Shown: positions 17,531 to 27,775, counted from the stretch's first letter. The stretch: DNA of 64,000 nt from Flavobacteriales bacterium UBA6770 (GCA_905181875.1 CAJIZH010000004.1:1-64000); one strand, 5' to 3'. Notes: generated from the letters alone by a model not told the origin. A program made the numbers and translations.

Positions 17531-18307
17531 ATGAAAATGAACATAATATTCCTGTGTACAGCGCTTTTTATGGTATTTCAGCTTGACGCATTGAGTCAAC
17601 GCAAGAAAAAAAATCCATATGAAGGTTATTGGGAACAGCAGGAGAAACAAGAACAGTTTGATAAAGTGGCCAAAGAAGCTCACTTGCTATTTCAAGATAA
17701 AAAGTTTATACAAGCCAAGAACAGATATCAAGCTGCATTAAATATAATTCCTACCGACCAGAGAGTCATTGCAAAAATCCGAGATATAAATTTGCTCTTA
17801 GAAAAGCGAAAACAAAGCAAAATTCAAGAAAAGGTTGAGATTGAAGATTATTCAGATACAATACATCAACAAGAATTACCAGATACGCTAACCTTATATC
17901 TAATAGAAACTAAAAGTCCTGAAGTCCAAACTGAAGACACCTTTCCTGGCTCAGTTCCTGCTAAAGCAATTGAATTAATCCAAAAACCCGTTATAAAAAC
18001 ACCCAAGGTAGCTCCTGAAAAACCTGTGCCAAAAAAAGCAATTCAACCTAAAACTATGAATACTAAACCCACAAAAAACACAGAAAATTACAGAAAACAT
18101 CTAGCTACGAAGTATAAATCAGGTTGGACTGAAGAAAAATACAACGAAGGAAAAAAAGAAATAATAAAACGTGTTTTTGTACAGGAAAAATATGGGGAAG
18201 AATACCTAATGGTAAAACACCATTATGGTGCAGTGTATTACTTTAAAAACGGAGCTAGTATTTCTTATGCAACCTGGATAGCCGAAACAGAGAAAAAGCC
18301 TAAGTAA
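17531..18307 (+). CDS. Secreted hypothetical protein with TPR-like N-terminus
   Basis: Start ATG 17531 gives a signal peptide (MKMNIIFLCTALFMVFQLDALSQ); the longer upstream frame adds a poor leader. After it comes a TPR-like helical pair (LFQDKKFIQAKNRYQAALNIIPTD), a low-complexity lysine/proline linker at about residues 120-190, and a C-terminal KYKSGWTEEKYNEGKKEIIKR domain ending in beta strands. It probably acts in the periplasm or at the outer membrane. Function unknown. Confidence 0.6.
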   Translation: MKMNIIFLCTALFMVFQLDALSQRKKKNPYEGYWEQQEKQEQFDKVAKEAHLLFQDKKFIQAKNRYQAALNIIPTDQRVIAKIRDINLLLEKRKQSKIQEKVEIEDYSDTIHQQELPDTLTLYLIETKSPEVQTEDTFPGSVPAKAIELIQKPVIKTPKVAPEKPVPKKAIQPKTMNTKPTKNTENYRKHLATKYKSGWTEEKYNEGKKEIIKRVFVQEKYGEEYLMVKHHYGAVYYFKNGASISYATWIAETEKKPK

Positions 18308-18785
18308 GTTCTAATTGATGAGCTATCCAGCTTTTTGAAAGCGGGAGCATCCAAGAGCTTTGTAAGTCTGCCAGTTCTTTAATGTTGTTGTTGAAAGTTG
18401 AAGCAGACGGTTGAACAGTCCCTAATTTTACCTTTTCCTCTAATTCGTCTACCGACAGCATTTCAAATGTTCCATCCACATCAACCACTAAATTCAATCT
18501 ATTGAAAAAGTCAATATTCAATTTGGATCCTAAATCGGATATAAAATGCACGCTTTTGTCAATGGAACAACCCGAAGCATTTGCTACTTGCTCGTCGACT
18601 GCAAGCAATACAAAACAATTAAACCGGACCTCAAGCGCCGCCTCTAGTGAGCTACCGTGAGCAGACCAGTTTTCTATAAAAACTTTACCGGCAGACTCAA
18701 TCTGACTAATTTCCTCTTGGGTAAAAAATCTATCAGCTTGATAAATCCAAATTCTTGAACTAGGTTTAAGATGCTCTATTTTCAT
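18300..18785 (-). CDS. Conserved hypothetical protein
   Basis: 161 residues, soluble, no clear catalytic motif. Features are SRIWIYQADRFFTQEEISQI at the start and FNRLNLVVDVDGTFEML in the middle. It overlaps the secreted protein gene convergently by 8 bp and lies 2 bp downstream of the CCG Fe-S gene, so it is the last gene of that operon. Related proteins in Bacteroidota are sometimes labelled ABC transporter ATPase, but no ATPase motif is present. Confidence 0.65.
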   Translation of the reverse strand: MKIEHLKPSSRIWIYQADRFFTQEEISQIESAGKVFIENWSAHGSSLEAALEVRFNCFVLLAVDEQVANASGCSIDKSVHFISDLGSKLNIDFFNRLNLVVDVDGTFEMLSVDELEEKVKLGTVQPSASTFNNNIKELADLQSSWMLPLSKSWIAHQLELT

Positions 18786-18787
18786 TA

Positions 18788-19579
18788 TTAATTAGTTTGG
18801 GCTTCAGCAATTAATTCTGCTAAATCAAATATTTTAATTGAACCTTCTTTTTCAAAATTCTTTACACCATCGGTCATCATCGTATTGCAAAAGGGACATC
18901 CCGTGGCGATAATATCAGGTTTGACTTCTAGCGCATCTTCTGTGCGTTCTATATTAACTTCTTTATTTCCTTTTTCAGCCTCTTTAAACATTTGTGCACC
19001 GCCAGCACCGCAGCAAAGTCCTTTAGTCTTGCAACGCTTCATTTCAACTAATTCGCTATCCAATTTAGCTAAAATATTTCTTGGTGCTTCGTATTCATTA
19101 TTGGCTCTACCTAAATAACATGGATCGTGAAAAGTGATTCTTTTTCCTTTGAAACTGCCCCCTTCTACTTTTAGACGTCCATCACTCATAAGTCCTGTAA
19201 GAAACTGAGTATGGTGCATTACTTCATAATCACCACCCAATCCTGGATACTCATTTTTAAGTGTATTAAAACAGTGAGGACAAGTAGTTACAATCTTCTT
19301 TACGCCATAAGAATTCAATACCTGAATATTTGACATCGCTTGCATCTGAAATAGAAACTCATTCCCTGCTCTTTTTGCAGGATCTCCGGTACAGCTTTCT
19401 TCAGTGCCTAGTACCGCAAATTTTATATCAATTTTATTGAGTATTGATACAAAGCTTCGTGTGATCTTCTTAGCTCTATCATCAAAACTACCAGCACACC
19501 CAACCCAAAATAAAACTTCTGGTTCTTCTCCGTTGGCCAACATTTCGGCCATTGTTTTTACTTGTATTTGATCACTCAT
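18788..19579 (-). CDS. CCG-domain (Fe-S)-binding oxidoreductase subunit (HdrB/GlpC-like)
   Basis: 263 residues with two cysteine-rich CCG-type domains. The first has TCPHCFNTL and HDPCYLGR; the second has GLCCGAGG and TGCPFCNTM. Such domains bind an unusual Fe-S cluster and pair with a membrane 4Fe-4S partner to move electrons between a quinone and a soluble donor. That partner is encoded just upstream (19988-21346). The physiological substrate is not visible. It overlaps the HAD gene by 4 bp. Confidence 0.82.
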   Translation of the reverse strand: MSDQIQVKTMAEMLANGEEPEVLFWVGCAGSFDDRAKKITRSFVSILNKIDIKFAVLGTEESCTGDPAKRAGNEFLFQMQAMSNIQVLNSYGVKKIVTTCPHCFNTLKNEYPGLGGDYEVMHHTQFLTGLMSDGRLKVEGGSFKGKRITFHDPCYLGRANNEYEAPRNILAKLDSELVEMKRCKTKGLCCGAGGAQMFKEAEKGNKEVNIERTEDALEVKPDIIATGCPFCNTMMTDGVKNFEKEGSIKIFDLAELIAEAQTN

Positions 19580-19995
19580 TTTTTAAAAACTTGAATAATT
19601 GCTTCGCTTTCCACTAAATCTGTAAATTTTCCTTTATAACGTGTAGCTTTTACCATATGATTATCAATCCAGTGATAATTCCCTCCTCTTGGCTTACCAA
19701 ATAGGATTCCCGAATACTTAAATCCATGCTCACTTAACCATCTTTCAGTATATGCTCTATGCTCTTCTAACCTGCTGGTAAAAAAAGTAATAATATGTCC
19801 TTCTTCATGCCATTTATTTATGGTTTCAAGAGCTCCCTCATAAACGTTTGCAGTAAGCATTCTCTCAGGGTCTTCATTTGGAACATCATCACAGATAGTT
19901 CCATCAATATCAATCATGAAATTTTTGACTCCTGAATGAAGTGTTGGACTAATGAAGTTAGCTCCATCTTTTGCTGCTTGCAGTTTGCTACTCAT
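19576..19995 (-). CDS. HAD-superfamily phosphatase-like protein
   Basis: 139 residues with HAD motif I as DIDGTICDD and motif II as FFTSRLEEHR, followed by KPRGGNYHWIDNH. It is short with no cap domain. In Bacteroidota it is often annotated as phosphoheptose isomerase, but the motifs fit a HAD phosphatase. It overlaps both neighbouring Fe-S genes by 4-8 bp. Substrate unknown. Confidence 0.7.
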   Translation of the reverse strand: MSSKLQAAKDGANFISPTLHSGVKNFMIDIDGTICDDVPNEDPERMLTANVYEGALETINKWHEEGHIITFFTSRLEEHRAYTERWLSEHGFKYSGILFGKPRGGNYHWIDNHMVKATRYKGKFTDLVESEAIIQVFKK

Positions 19996-21346
19996 CTTTC
20001 CAATTTAAACGATCTGCTTGAGCAAATTGCCAAGGAGCACCATTATTTTCTATGTTGGTAAACATGTTATTTAATTCTGCTGGGGCAGCAGACTGTTCCA
20101 TTACCAAGTAACGTCTCAAATCAACAATAATGCTCAATGGGTCTAGGTTTATAGGACAAGCTTCCGTGCACGCATTGCAGGATGTACATGCCCACAATTC
20201 TTCTGGAGTGATATAATCGTTGATTAATGTTTTATCGTCTTCAGCTTCCAATCCATTTTTATCGATGTAATTCCCCAATTCGGTCAATCGGTCTCTTGTA
20301 TCCATCATTATCTTTCTTGGAGACAATAACTTACCCGTTTGATTTGCTGGACATTCAGAAGTACATCTTCCGCATTCAGTACAAGTGTAGGAATCCATTA
20401 ACTGTTTCCAAGACAAGTCTTTAACATCCTTTGCTCCAAAGGCAATTGGAACAGCATTTCCATCGGGTTCTGGCGGCGCTGCATATGGATCAACGCTGGG
20501 ATCAAACATTAGCTCAACTTCGTTTTTAACCGACTCTAAATTATCAAACTCACCTTTTGCTTTGAGGTTTGAAAAATAAACAGCTGGAAAAGCAAGAATT
20601 ATATGCAGATGCTTGGAAATGGCCAAGTAATTCAAAAAAGCCAATATTCCTAGAATATGAAACCACCAACAACAACGCTCAATAATATAAAGAGTGCCAA
20701 TGTCTGATGGTAAAAGTCCTATCAATAAAGAACTGACTGTAAACCCACTTCCCGACCAATTAATGGCATATTTATCCAAGCCAGCTGAGGCTAAGGTTTC
20801 TGCACTCGTTTGCATTAGCAGCACATCTGCAGCGTCCATAGTTAGAAATGCCGACATAAGTAAAACCTCAGCTATTAAAATCAAGTTGGCATCAGATGCA
20901 GGCCAGCCTTTCATTTCGGGACTCCAAAAACGAGCGATTTTTACAACATTTCTACGAAGTAAAAAAACTACACAAGCCAGAAGCACAAGCAAGGCTAAGA
21001 TTTCAAAACAATTAATAAAAAAGCGATAGGCATCAACCCCTATCCAACTAGAAAAAATTCTATGAGTTCCAAAAACCCCGTCTATAATAATTTCGAGTAT
21101 TTCAATATTGATGATTACAAAACCTCCATAAACCAATATGTGTAGAAATCCCGCAACTGGTCGAACAACCATTTTAGATTGACCCAATGCTACTCGCAGT
21201 GTTGTCTTCCAACGAAGAGAAGAATTATCCGTTCTTTCTAAGTCTCTACCTAATAAAATATTTCGGCGGATTTTACGAATACTGCGGTAAAATAAAAAGG
21301 ATGCAGCTCCCAAAAAAATAATAAATAGAATACTTCCAATTGCCAT
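19988..21346 (-). CDS. Membrane 4Fe-4S oxidoreductase subunit (HdrE/HdrC-like fusion)
   Basis: 452 residues. Five to six membrane helices fill residues 1-270, with His residues likely to ligate haem b. They are followed by a two-cluster ferredoxin domain: CTECGRCTSECPANQ and CTSCNACTEACPINL. Together with the CCG protein downstream it forms a quinone-linked electron-transfer complex related to heterodisulfide reductase. It is the first gene of an operon also holding the HAD, CCG and hypothetical genes. Confidence 0.82.
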   Translation of the reverse strand: MAIGSILFIIFLGAASFLFYRSIRKIRRNILLGRDLERTDNSSLRWKTTLRVALGQSKMVVRPVAGFLHILVYGGFVIINIEILEIIIDGVFGTHRIFSSWIGVDAYRFFINCFEILALLVLLACVVFLLRRNVVKIARFWSPEMKGWPASDANLILIAEVLLMSAFLTMDAADVLLMQTSAETLASAGLDKYAINWSGSGFTVSSLLIGLLPSDIGTLYIIERCCWWFHILGILAFLNYLAISKHLHIILAFPAVYFSNLKAKGEFDNLESVKNEVELMFDPSVDPYAAPPEPDGNAVPIAFGAKDVKDLSWKQLMDSYTCTECGRCTSECPANQTGKLLSPRKIMMDTRDRLTELGNYIDKNGLEAEDDKTLINDYITPEELWACTSCNACTEACPINLDPLSIIVDLRRYLVMEQSAAPAELNNMFTNIENNGAPWQFAQADRLNWKDE

Positions 21347-21364
21347 AGCAATGTTATTTAATGA

Positions 21365-22297
21365 CTACTTCTTTTCTGACTTATCCTTTCTTCCGAAGAC
21401 GGAAAATTGAACGTATCGTTTAGGGTTTTCTTTAAAGTCAATAAGTAATAAGTCAAGATCCTTACTAGCCGACTCAAGATACAGATACAGTGAGTCGTTA
21501 TTAACGAGTTTACCCATAGTTCCTTCCCCTGAGTTAATTTTTCCTAGAACGCTATTTGCATTATCTAGAGACGCATTAACTCTATTAATTGTTTCATTAA
21601 ATTTTATGTCTTTCAATGAATCACTAATCTTAGAGAAATCTTTTGATACCTTATTTAAATTGTCAATTATCAGTTTAATTTTTCCACTTTCTGATGTTAT
21701 GAGTTCGTTCAAATCAACAGACACCGCATTCAAGTTTCCCATTGTAACTGCAACAGCAGACATGCTTTTTTCAAGATTGGTTCTATTCTTTTCATTCAAA
21801 ACTAGTTGAACCAATTTCATAACAGAATCAATAGAAACAACGGCCTCAAGTGCTTTCTTTTCAAAGGGCTCAAGAGAGGAGCTTAAGGAAGAAAAAATGT
21901 CTTCTTCTGTTCCTGAGCTTATTGTATCACCAGCCTCCAGATAAACAGAACTAAAGCCCATTTCTAAATCTATCTCTTTACCTCCTAACAAACCTGTATT
22001 GGCGATAATAGCTTTTGAATCTTCTGGAATATTGAGACCAGCATGAGAGATTTCCAGCTCTAAAATCACAACATCTTCATCCGGAATCAAGGTTGATGAG
22101 CGTATCTTCCCTATTCTAAAGCCATTTACTGAAACTGGATCATCATTATTAATTCCCGCAACATTGCCATAGATTGCATAGTAAGTTCTGCCCGAAGCAA
22201 ATAGGTTACTTCCTTTTAGGTATCCAAAGCCAAAGTAAAAGAGTACAATACTCGTTAATACTAAAAGTGCTATAAAAATCTCTTTCTTTCCCTTCAA
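21365..22297 (-). CDS. MCE (MlaD) family protein
   Basis: 310 residues. A single N-terminal membrane helix (residues about 5-23) is followed by an MCE domain (about 38-115; VNGFRIGKIRS, LLGGKEIDLEMG) and a helical C-terminal tail. MCE proteins form hexameric rings that shuttle phospholipids between membranes. No Mla permease or ATPase gene is adjacent. It follows the amidase gene by about 10 bp and is probably co-transcribed with it. Confidence 0.85.
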   Translation of the reverse strand: MKGKKEIFIALLVLTSIVLFYFGFGYLKGSNLFASGRTYYAIYGNVAGINNDDPVSVNGFRIGKIRSSTLIPDEDVVILELEISHAGLNIPEDSKAIIANTGLLGGKEIDLEMGFSSVYLEAGDTISSGTEEDIFSSLSSSLEPFEKKALEAVVSIDSVMKLVQLVLNEKNRTNLEKSMSAVAVTMGNLNAVSVDLNELITSESGKIKLIIDNLNKVSKDFSKISDSLKDIKFNETINRVNASLDNANSVLGKINSGEGTMGKLVNNDSLYLYLESASKDLDLLLIDFKENPKRYVQFSVFGRKDKSEKK

Positions 22298-22307
22298 AAT
22301 ACGCTAC

Positions 22308-23429
22308 TTATTTTGCGTTTTTAATGATTTCGCGCGCCTGAGATATTGGAATCCGTTCTCCTTTGTACATACTAATAAGAAAAGCGTCTTTATATCCTTT
22401 TTCTCGAACGTTACCTTGCAAAGTTACACCATCTTCAAAGGACTTTTCGTTTCCGACTGTGTATTTATATGTGCTCTTAATTTTTAATTCTTCCACTCCC
22501 TCTATACCTTTAAACCTTTCAGAATCTGTACCAACAGATTTCGGTGAAGCTGTTATTTGAACTTTAAAACGAACTCCATGATCTGGAGCCTCTTTTCCAA
22601 CCACACCATTCTTTCCATTAGATGTGCTAGATGAGTTAGGAGCGTAAAGATTGTCAATTTCCATTTTGTATTGGTTAAACGCAGTTACTATTCCGTTTGA
22701 AATTGAACTCCTATTTTCACTCTTGTTCAGAAATCTCCCTTCTTTTGTATTTGTAATAAAACCAGTCTCTATAAGCACACTTGGCATTGTTGTTTTGTAT
22801 AACACCATAAATCCAGCTTGTTTAACTCCTCTGCTCCTTCTTCCTAGAGCCACAAATTGATCTTGAACTTTCGATGCAATACTTAAGCTTTGCTCTAAAG
22901 AATTTTGCTGCATTAATCCCAATGCTATCAAGGATTCATCCGAACTAGGATCAAACCCCTCGTACTTAACTTCATAGTTTTCTTCCAATAAAATAGCTTG
23001 ATTTTCTCGTTTAGCAGTTTCCAAATTTTCCTTAGAACGGTGCAATCCAAGTGCGAATGTCTCTGTTCCATACGCCTGTGCACTTGCAGCAGCATCGGCA
23101 TGAATGGATATGAATAAATCCGCATTCATTTGATTTGCAATTTTCGCGCGTTCACCCAGTCCAATGAATACATCCGTATCTCTTGTGTAAACTACCGTAA
23201 CATTGGGATGCTGTTTTTTAATAGCAGCTCCAACTTTCAATGCTATGTCCAAAACAATATTCTTTTCTTGGATTTTATCCACGCCAATAGCGCCAGGATC
23301 TTTACCTCCATGACCAGCATCGATAACTACCTTATTCAAACCATATTCACTGGGTCGAAATGGATAAAATGACGTCAGTATTAAAAATAATATGAACGCA
23401 GTAAAGTAATTAACAGTTGTGTTCTTCAT
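22308..23429 (-). CDS. N-acetylmuramoyl-L-alanine amidase (Amidase_3)
   Basis: Zinc amidase that cleaves peptidoglycan stems. Start ATG 23429 gives a signal peptide (MKNTTVNYFTAFILFLILTS); the ORF can extend 9 codons further. Catalytic motifs are DAGHGGKDPGAIG, SIHADAA and IETGFITN. A C-terminal domain of about 110 residues follows, with VRFKVQITASPKSV, likely SPOR-like. It is divergent from lptD with about 94 bp between starts. Confidence 0.87.
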   Translation of the reverse strand: MKNTTVNYFTAFILFLILTSFYPFRPSEYGLNKVVIDAGHGGKDPGAIGVDKIQEKNIVLDIALKVGAAIKKQHPNVTVVYTRDTDVFIGLGERAKIANQMNADLFISIHADAAASAQAYGTETFALGLHRSKENLETAKRENQAILLEENYEVKYEGFDPSSDESLIALGLMQQNSLEQSLSIASKVQDQFVALGRRSRGVKQAGFMVLYKTTMPSVLIETGFITNTKEGRFLNKSENRSSISNGIVTAFNQYKMEIDNLYAPNSSSTSNGKNGVVGKEAPDHGVRFKVQITASPKSVGTDSERFKGIEGVEELKIKSTYKYTVGNEKSFEDGVTLQGNVREKGYKDAFLISMYKGERIPISQAREIIKNAK

Positions 23430-23522
23430 AATTTTTGTAATGAATACCAATCTCAATGCGTTTTCTGAGGTCTATTTATTAATTTTGGTACTTAATATGC
23501 TGAGCAAAAATAGCATTATAAA

Positions 23523-26153
23523 TTGCCTTCGCTTCCGCACAAGTTCCGATTATTACACGCATTCTTGTTGATAATACTCTTCAATTTAAAAGCGTATACC
23601 CAAGAAAAAATCGTTCCAAACTTTCCTGATTCGTTAAGTGCTAGTCAAAACGACTCAACTCTAGTATCTAACCAAGACTCAACAAAAATTTTAAATAATG
23701 ATGCGTTAACCAACGATTCATTAGCGCAACAAAAACCGCTAAGACCTAAAACTAAAAAAGGCAGTTTTGAATCTAAAGTGGATTATAAAGCCACTGATTC
23801 TCTGCGATTTAATTTAACAAAACAACTGATTTACCTATATGGAGATGCGGAAGTAAACTACGGAAAAGTAAATTTAAAGGCAGATTATATAGAACTCGAT
23901 TTACAAAAAAACGAGGTCTTTGCTCGCGGCACTGCAGATAGCACGGGGAAGGAATATGGAACTCCACTATTTAAAGACGGAACTCAAGAATTTGAAGCTA
24001 GAGACATTCGTTATAACTTCTCAAGTGAAAAAGGTTTAATAACCGATGCCGTTACTCAACAAGGCGACGGCTATGTTAAAGGTAAAACGGTAAAAAGAAT
24101 GCCTAATGAAGTAATTTATATCGAAGATGGACAGTTCTGCCCATGTAAAGACCGAGATGCAAAAACATATATCCTAGCCAAGAAAATAAAGATTATTCCA
24201 AATGACAAGGTGGTTACTGGACCCGCAAATATGAAAATAGGGAGCATTCCTACTCCTCTGGTTTTACCATTTGGCATTTTCCCTAATGCTGAAGGAGCTT
24301 CTTCCGGACTAATAATTCCTAAATACGGGTTTAGTCCTGGACAAGGATATTTTCTGCAACAAGGCGGGTATTATTGGTCCATAAATGAATATATGGACGT
24401 GTCATTTACAGGAGACATATACTCAAGAGGTAGTTTTGGGCTTGGTTTCGCAAGTAATTACAAAAAGAGATATCGGAGCAATGGAAACCTTGAATTGCGA
24501 TATACTGAACTTAAAACTGGTTCAGAAGAGACTTTAGACTTATCTAAAGATCAAGTTTACAAAGTATTCTGGAGACACGTTCAGGATAATAAAGCGCATC
24601 CTAACAGCAGATTTAGCGCAGATGTAAATATTTATAAAAACAACCGATTAGACATAAACAGTTCAAGCCAAGAATTTTTAACAAATACGTTTAAATCAAA
24701 TATTAATTACAACTACAATTTCCCAAATAGTCCATTTAGAATAACCTTGAATGGAAGTCACTCGTTAGTAAGCAGAACTGTAAATGGGGCTCAAGTTCCA
24801 AGAGCTGATATAATCCTACCTCAGGCAACACTAAATATGGATAGAATTTATCCATTCAAAAGAAAATACAAGGTTGGAAAGGATAAACTCTATGATAAAA
24901 TTGGGCTTACCTACAGCACCAATTTTATGAATAAAATATCGGCACATCCTGATTCTCTATTTGGCCCTAAGGCAATTAGTGAAATGCAAAACGGAATCAA
25001 ACACGATTTTAGATTGAATACAAATGCCAAAGTATTCAAGGTAGCTTCTCTTGAGCCTTTTGTTACTTACAATGAATTTTGGGAGTTTAAACAATTGAAT
25101 CAAGAGTTTTCGACTGCAGAAAACAGTATAGTTAAAGATACCATTGGAGAATTTGGTCGTTTCGGAAAAATAAGTGGTGGGGCTAATCTCACTACAAAAA
25201 TTTATGGCATGTATCTTTATAAAAAAGGACCTGTGAAAGCATTGCGACACGTAATAACCCCAGCAATTGGACTTAATCTTACTCCTAATTATGAAGGTTC
25301 TTCCTACATTAGAAATTACCAGAGAGATTCTATGGGTACTACTGGAGTTTATACATTATATGATAATGGTGTTTATGGCCGGCCTAATACTGGAAAGGAA
25401 ACAGGCATAATGTCTTTCAATTTGATGAATAACTTTGAAATGAAGGTCTTGAATAAAAAAGACACTAGCGAAGAGGATGCTACAAAAAAAATAAAATTGG
25501 TCGACCAGTTAAACTTAGGATCTACATATGACCTTTTTGCTGACTCGTTAAATTGGAATAATATATCTATTAGAACATCGACAACCCTGTTCAATTTTTT
25601 TAGAGTTCGATATACATCTGCATTGGATCCCTATTCATTAAGAAAAGACAGTAATGATGTTGCTTATCGAGTGAACAAATTTGAATTGAGTGAAAATGGA
25701 AGATTTGGAAGGTTCGTAACGCATTCACTTGGAGTTAACTTTTCCTTGAGCAACAAAAAACGGATAGCTAAGAAAAAGAAAGCGATTGAAGAGATGAAAA
25801 AAAGCATGAATACTTACTCCGTTTTACCCTGGAGCCTATCTGTTGGGTATAACTATAATTATGCACGACCAAATTTTGATGTATCAAAAAACATTACTCA
25901 AGCAATTACACTTAACGGAAATATTCAAATTACTGATAATTGGAAATTTGAAGGACAACTAAATTATGATATTAAAGCTGAAGACATCGCATACACTCGT
26001 TTTTCCATTTTCAGAGATTTAAATTGCTGGGAAGCTAGAATTTCCGTAGTTCCAAAAGGTGGACAGCAGAACTACAACTTTGCAATCAATTTAAAACCTG
26101 CAATGTTTAAGGATCTAAAAATTGAACGGAGAAGAAACTATTACGACTTTTAA
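23523..26153 (+). CDS. lptD: LPS-assembly protein LptD-like outer membrane protein
   Basis: 876 residues: signal peptide to about residue 27, an OstA-type N-terminal domain (about 70-190, LIYLYGDAEVNYGKVNLKADYIELD), then a long beta barrel ending in a typical aromatic-rich strand. It inserts lipopolysaccharide into the outer leaflet. The start is TTG 23523, the first in-frame start after a TAG at 23511, so it is a non-ATG start. A -7 element TAATTTTG lies at 23480-23487, 36 bp upstream. The ridA gene follows by 3 bp. Confidence 0.85.
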   Translation: MPSLPHKFRLLHAFLLIILFNLKAYTQEKIVPNFPDSLSASQNDSTLVSNQDSTKILNNDALTNDSLAQQKPLRPKTKKGSFESKVDYKATDSLRFNLTKQLIYLYGDAEVNYGKVNLKADYIELDLQKNEVFARGTADSTGKEYGTPLFKDGTQEFEARDIRYNFSSEKGLITDAVTQQGDGYVKGKTVKRMPNEVIYIEDGQFCPCKDRDAKTYILAKKIKIIPNDKVVTGPANMKIGSIPTPLVLPFGIFPNAEGASSGLIIPKYGFSPGQGYFLQQGGYYWSINEYMDVSFTGDIYSRGSFGLGFASNYKKRYRSNGNLELRYTELKTGSEETLDLSKDQVYKVFWRHVQDNKAHPNSRFSADVNIYKNNRLDINSSSQEFLTNTFKSNINYNYNFPNSPFRITLNGSHSLVSRTVNGAQVPRADIILPQATLNMDRIYPFKRKYKVGKDKLYDKIGLTYSTNFMNKISAHPDSLFGPKAISEMQNGIKHDFRLNTNAKVFKVASLEPFVTYNEFWEFKQLNQEFSTAENSIVKDTIGEFGRFGKISGGANLTTKIYGMYLYKKGPVKALRHVITPAIGLNLTPNYEGSSYIRNYQRDSMGTTGVYTLYDNGVYGRPNTGKETGIMSFNLMNNFEMKVLNKKDTSEEDATKKIKLVDQLNLGSTYDLFADSLNWNNISIRTSTTLFNFFRVRYTSALDPYSLRKDSNDVAYRVNKFELSENGRFGRFVTHSLGVNFSLSNKKRIAKKKKAIEEMKKSMNTYSVLPWSLSVGYNYNYARPNFDVSKNITQAITLNGNIQITDNWKFEGQLNYDIKAEDIAYTRFSIFRDLNCWEARISVVPKGGQQNYNFAINLKPAMFKDLKIERRRNYYDF

Positions 26154-26156
26154 ACT

Positions 26157-26537
26157 ATGACAAAAGTAATTTTTACAGAAAACGCACCTGCTCCTATTGG
26201 CCCATATAACCAAGCAATTCAGCACAACGATACGGTTTATGTAAGCGGACAAATTGCTATTAATCCTGCTACTGGGAACTTGGAAATTAACGATTTAGAG
26301 CTAGAGACTCATTTAGTACTAAAAAACCTAGGTGCTGTTTTAAATGCTGCTGGAATGCACTATTCTAACATTATAAAATGCACAATATTCTTAAGCGATA
26401 TGGGTTCTTTCGGAACTGTAAATAAAATTTACGGCAGTTATTTTATGGATAATTTTCCAGCTCGAGAAACCGTTGAAGTTGCCTGTTTACCTAAAAATGT
26501 AAATGTGGAAATCTCTTGTATTGCAGTTGCCAGTTAA
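26157..26537 (+). CDS. ridA: RidA family enamine/imine deaminase
   Basis: 126 residues with the family opening NAPAPIGPYNQA and the catalytic arginine in NFPARETVEV. It hydrolyses reactive enamine intermediates from PLP enzymes. It follows lptD by 3 bp, so it is likely on the same transcript, and overlaps marC by 4 bp convergently. Confidence 0.92.
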   Translation: MTKVIFTENAPAPIGPYNQAIQHNDTVYVSGQIAINPATGNLEINDLELETHLVLKNLGAVLNAAGMHYSNIIKCTIFLSDMGSFGTVNKIYGSYFMDNFPARETVEVACLPKNVNVEISCIAVAS

Positions 26538-27178
26538 TATGCGGCTGGAGCAATAATCTCTCTGATTACTGGAGTTAAACCGCTGAAGAAAAACTCTACC
26601 GCAATTACCATTACAATTAAACCCATTAATCGAAGCAATACTTTGTTTCCCGTTTCACCTAAGATTTTAAGAAGCTTAGAGGAACTCCACAATACTATTA
26701 GAGTAATAAATAAAACTAATACTATACTTACAATCACTGTGATTTTCATATCGTAGTTAGTTGCATCGCGCATTAAAACTATTGCATTTGTAATTGCACC
26801 TGGCCCACAAATCATAGGAATACCTAAAGGAGTAACAGAAATATCATCAACATATTCCTTAACATTGGACTCGTCTACTTTTGTTTTAGCGAGTCTAGCT
26901 TGAAGCATATCCATTCCCATTAAAAAGAAAATTATACCTCCAACCATTCTCAGACTATTTACTGATATTCCGAAAAAATCAAATAAAATATTCCCTGAAA
27001 ACGCAAATATCATAAGGGTTATAAACGCCACAAAAACGGCCTTTGTTGCCGTCTTCCTGCGCTGTTTGACCCCCAGTTCTTTGGTCATTGCCATAAAAAC
27101 CGGCATCGTACCAAATGGATTCAATAGGGTAAGAAATGACGTAAACGCCATTAAACCAAAAGCTAATAACTCGTTCAT
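26534..27178 (-). CDS. MarC family membrane protein
   Basis: 214 residues with six membrane helices and the family motif TLLNPFGTMPVFMAMT near the N-terminus, plus GIPMICGPGAI in the middle. MarC proteins have no proven transport role despite early links to antibiotic resistance. It stands alone on this strand, with a 54-bp gap to the next gene upstream. Confidence 0.88.
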   Translation of the reverse strand: MNELLAFGLMAFTSFLTLLNPFGTMPVFMAMTKELGVKQRRKTATKAVFVAFITLMIFAFSGNILFDFFGISVNSLRMVGGIIFFLMGMDMLQARLAKTKVDESNVKEYVDDISVTPLGIPMICGPGAITNAIVLMRDATNYDMKITVIVSIVLVLFITLIVLWSSSKLLKILGETGNKVLLRLMGLIVMVIAVEFFFSGLTPVIREIIAPAAY

Positions 27179-27232
27179 AGCATATTAAATTTCCTGGTAG
27201 AATTGGTACCAAGAACTATTTTTTAGAAGAAA

Positions 27233-27775
27233 CTAATCTTCTTTTTTCGTGACTTTCTTTTTTGCTTTTGGCTTTACAGTTTTCTCTTCTTCTAATGTAG
27301 CCTCTTTTTTCTTAGCTCCCTTTTTAGGTTTAGGCTTTGCTTCCTCGACCTCCAATATTTCCTCTTCTGCAGCAACAATTGTTTCTGGTTCCACTTCGAT
27401 AAAACCTTTATCCAGCAATGTATTGTACCAAGACATTACTTTTTTAATGTCCGAATTGTAAACACGCTCATCATCAAATTCCGGAACTAGATCCGAGAAA
27501 TAATCTCTCAGGTCTGATCCTTTCTCCTTCGGAGAAACGCTAGTTGCTCTACCTCCTTCAACATCGTAAATCTTTTGGAAAATATCTTTCAAAGGAACAT
27601 CTTCAACCTTACCATAAATACTTATTTCCTCTAACGCTGAAACTTGATGGTTAGAATAAGTAGGCATCTTTTTTCCATCTATTAATGATTCTACAATTAC
27701 ACCATTGTTAGTTTGACCTACAACCTTATACAATCCTGCTTTTCCTGAAATAGTTAAAATTCTGCTAATGTCCAT
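27233..27775 (-). CDS. DUF5606 protein with Lys/Glu-rich tail
   Basis: 180 residues. The first 140 form the DUF5606 domain (ILTISGKAGLYKVVGQ, DVEGGRATSVSPKEKGSDL). The tail is a charged run of Lys, Glu, Pro and Ala, disordered and probably nucleic-acid or membrane associated. Function unknown; the family is restricted to Bacteroidota as far as I know. Confidence 0.82.
   Translation of the reverse strand: MDISRILTISGKAGLYKVVGQTNNGVIVESLIDGKKMPTYSNHQVSALEEISIYGKVEDVPLKDIFQKIYDVEGGRATSVSPKEKGSDLRDYFSDLVPEFDDERVYNSDIKKVMSWYNTLLDKGFIEVEPETIVAAEEEILEVEEAKPKPKKGAKKKEATLEEEKTVKPKAKKKVTKKED

Noticed and set aside
21365..23429. Complete Mla phospholipid transport operon
   Set aside because: Only an MCE protein is present; no MlaE permease or MlaF ATPase is adjacent.
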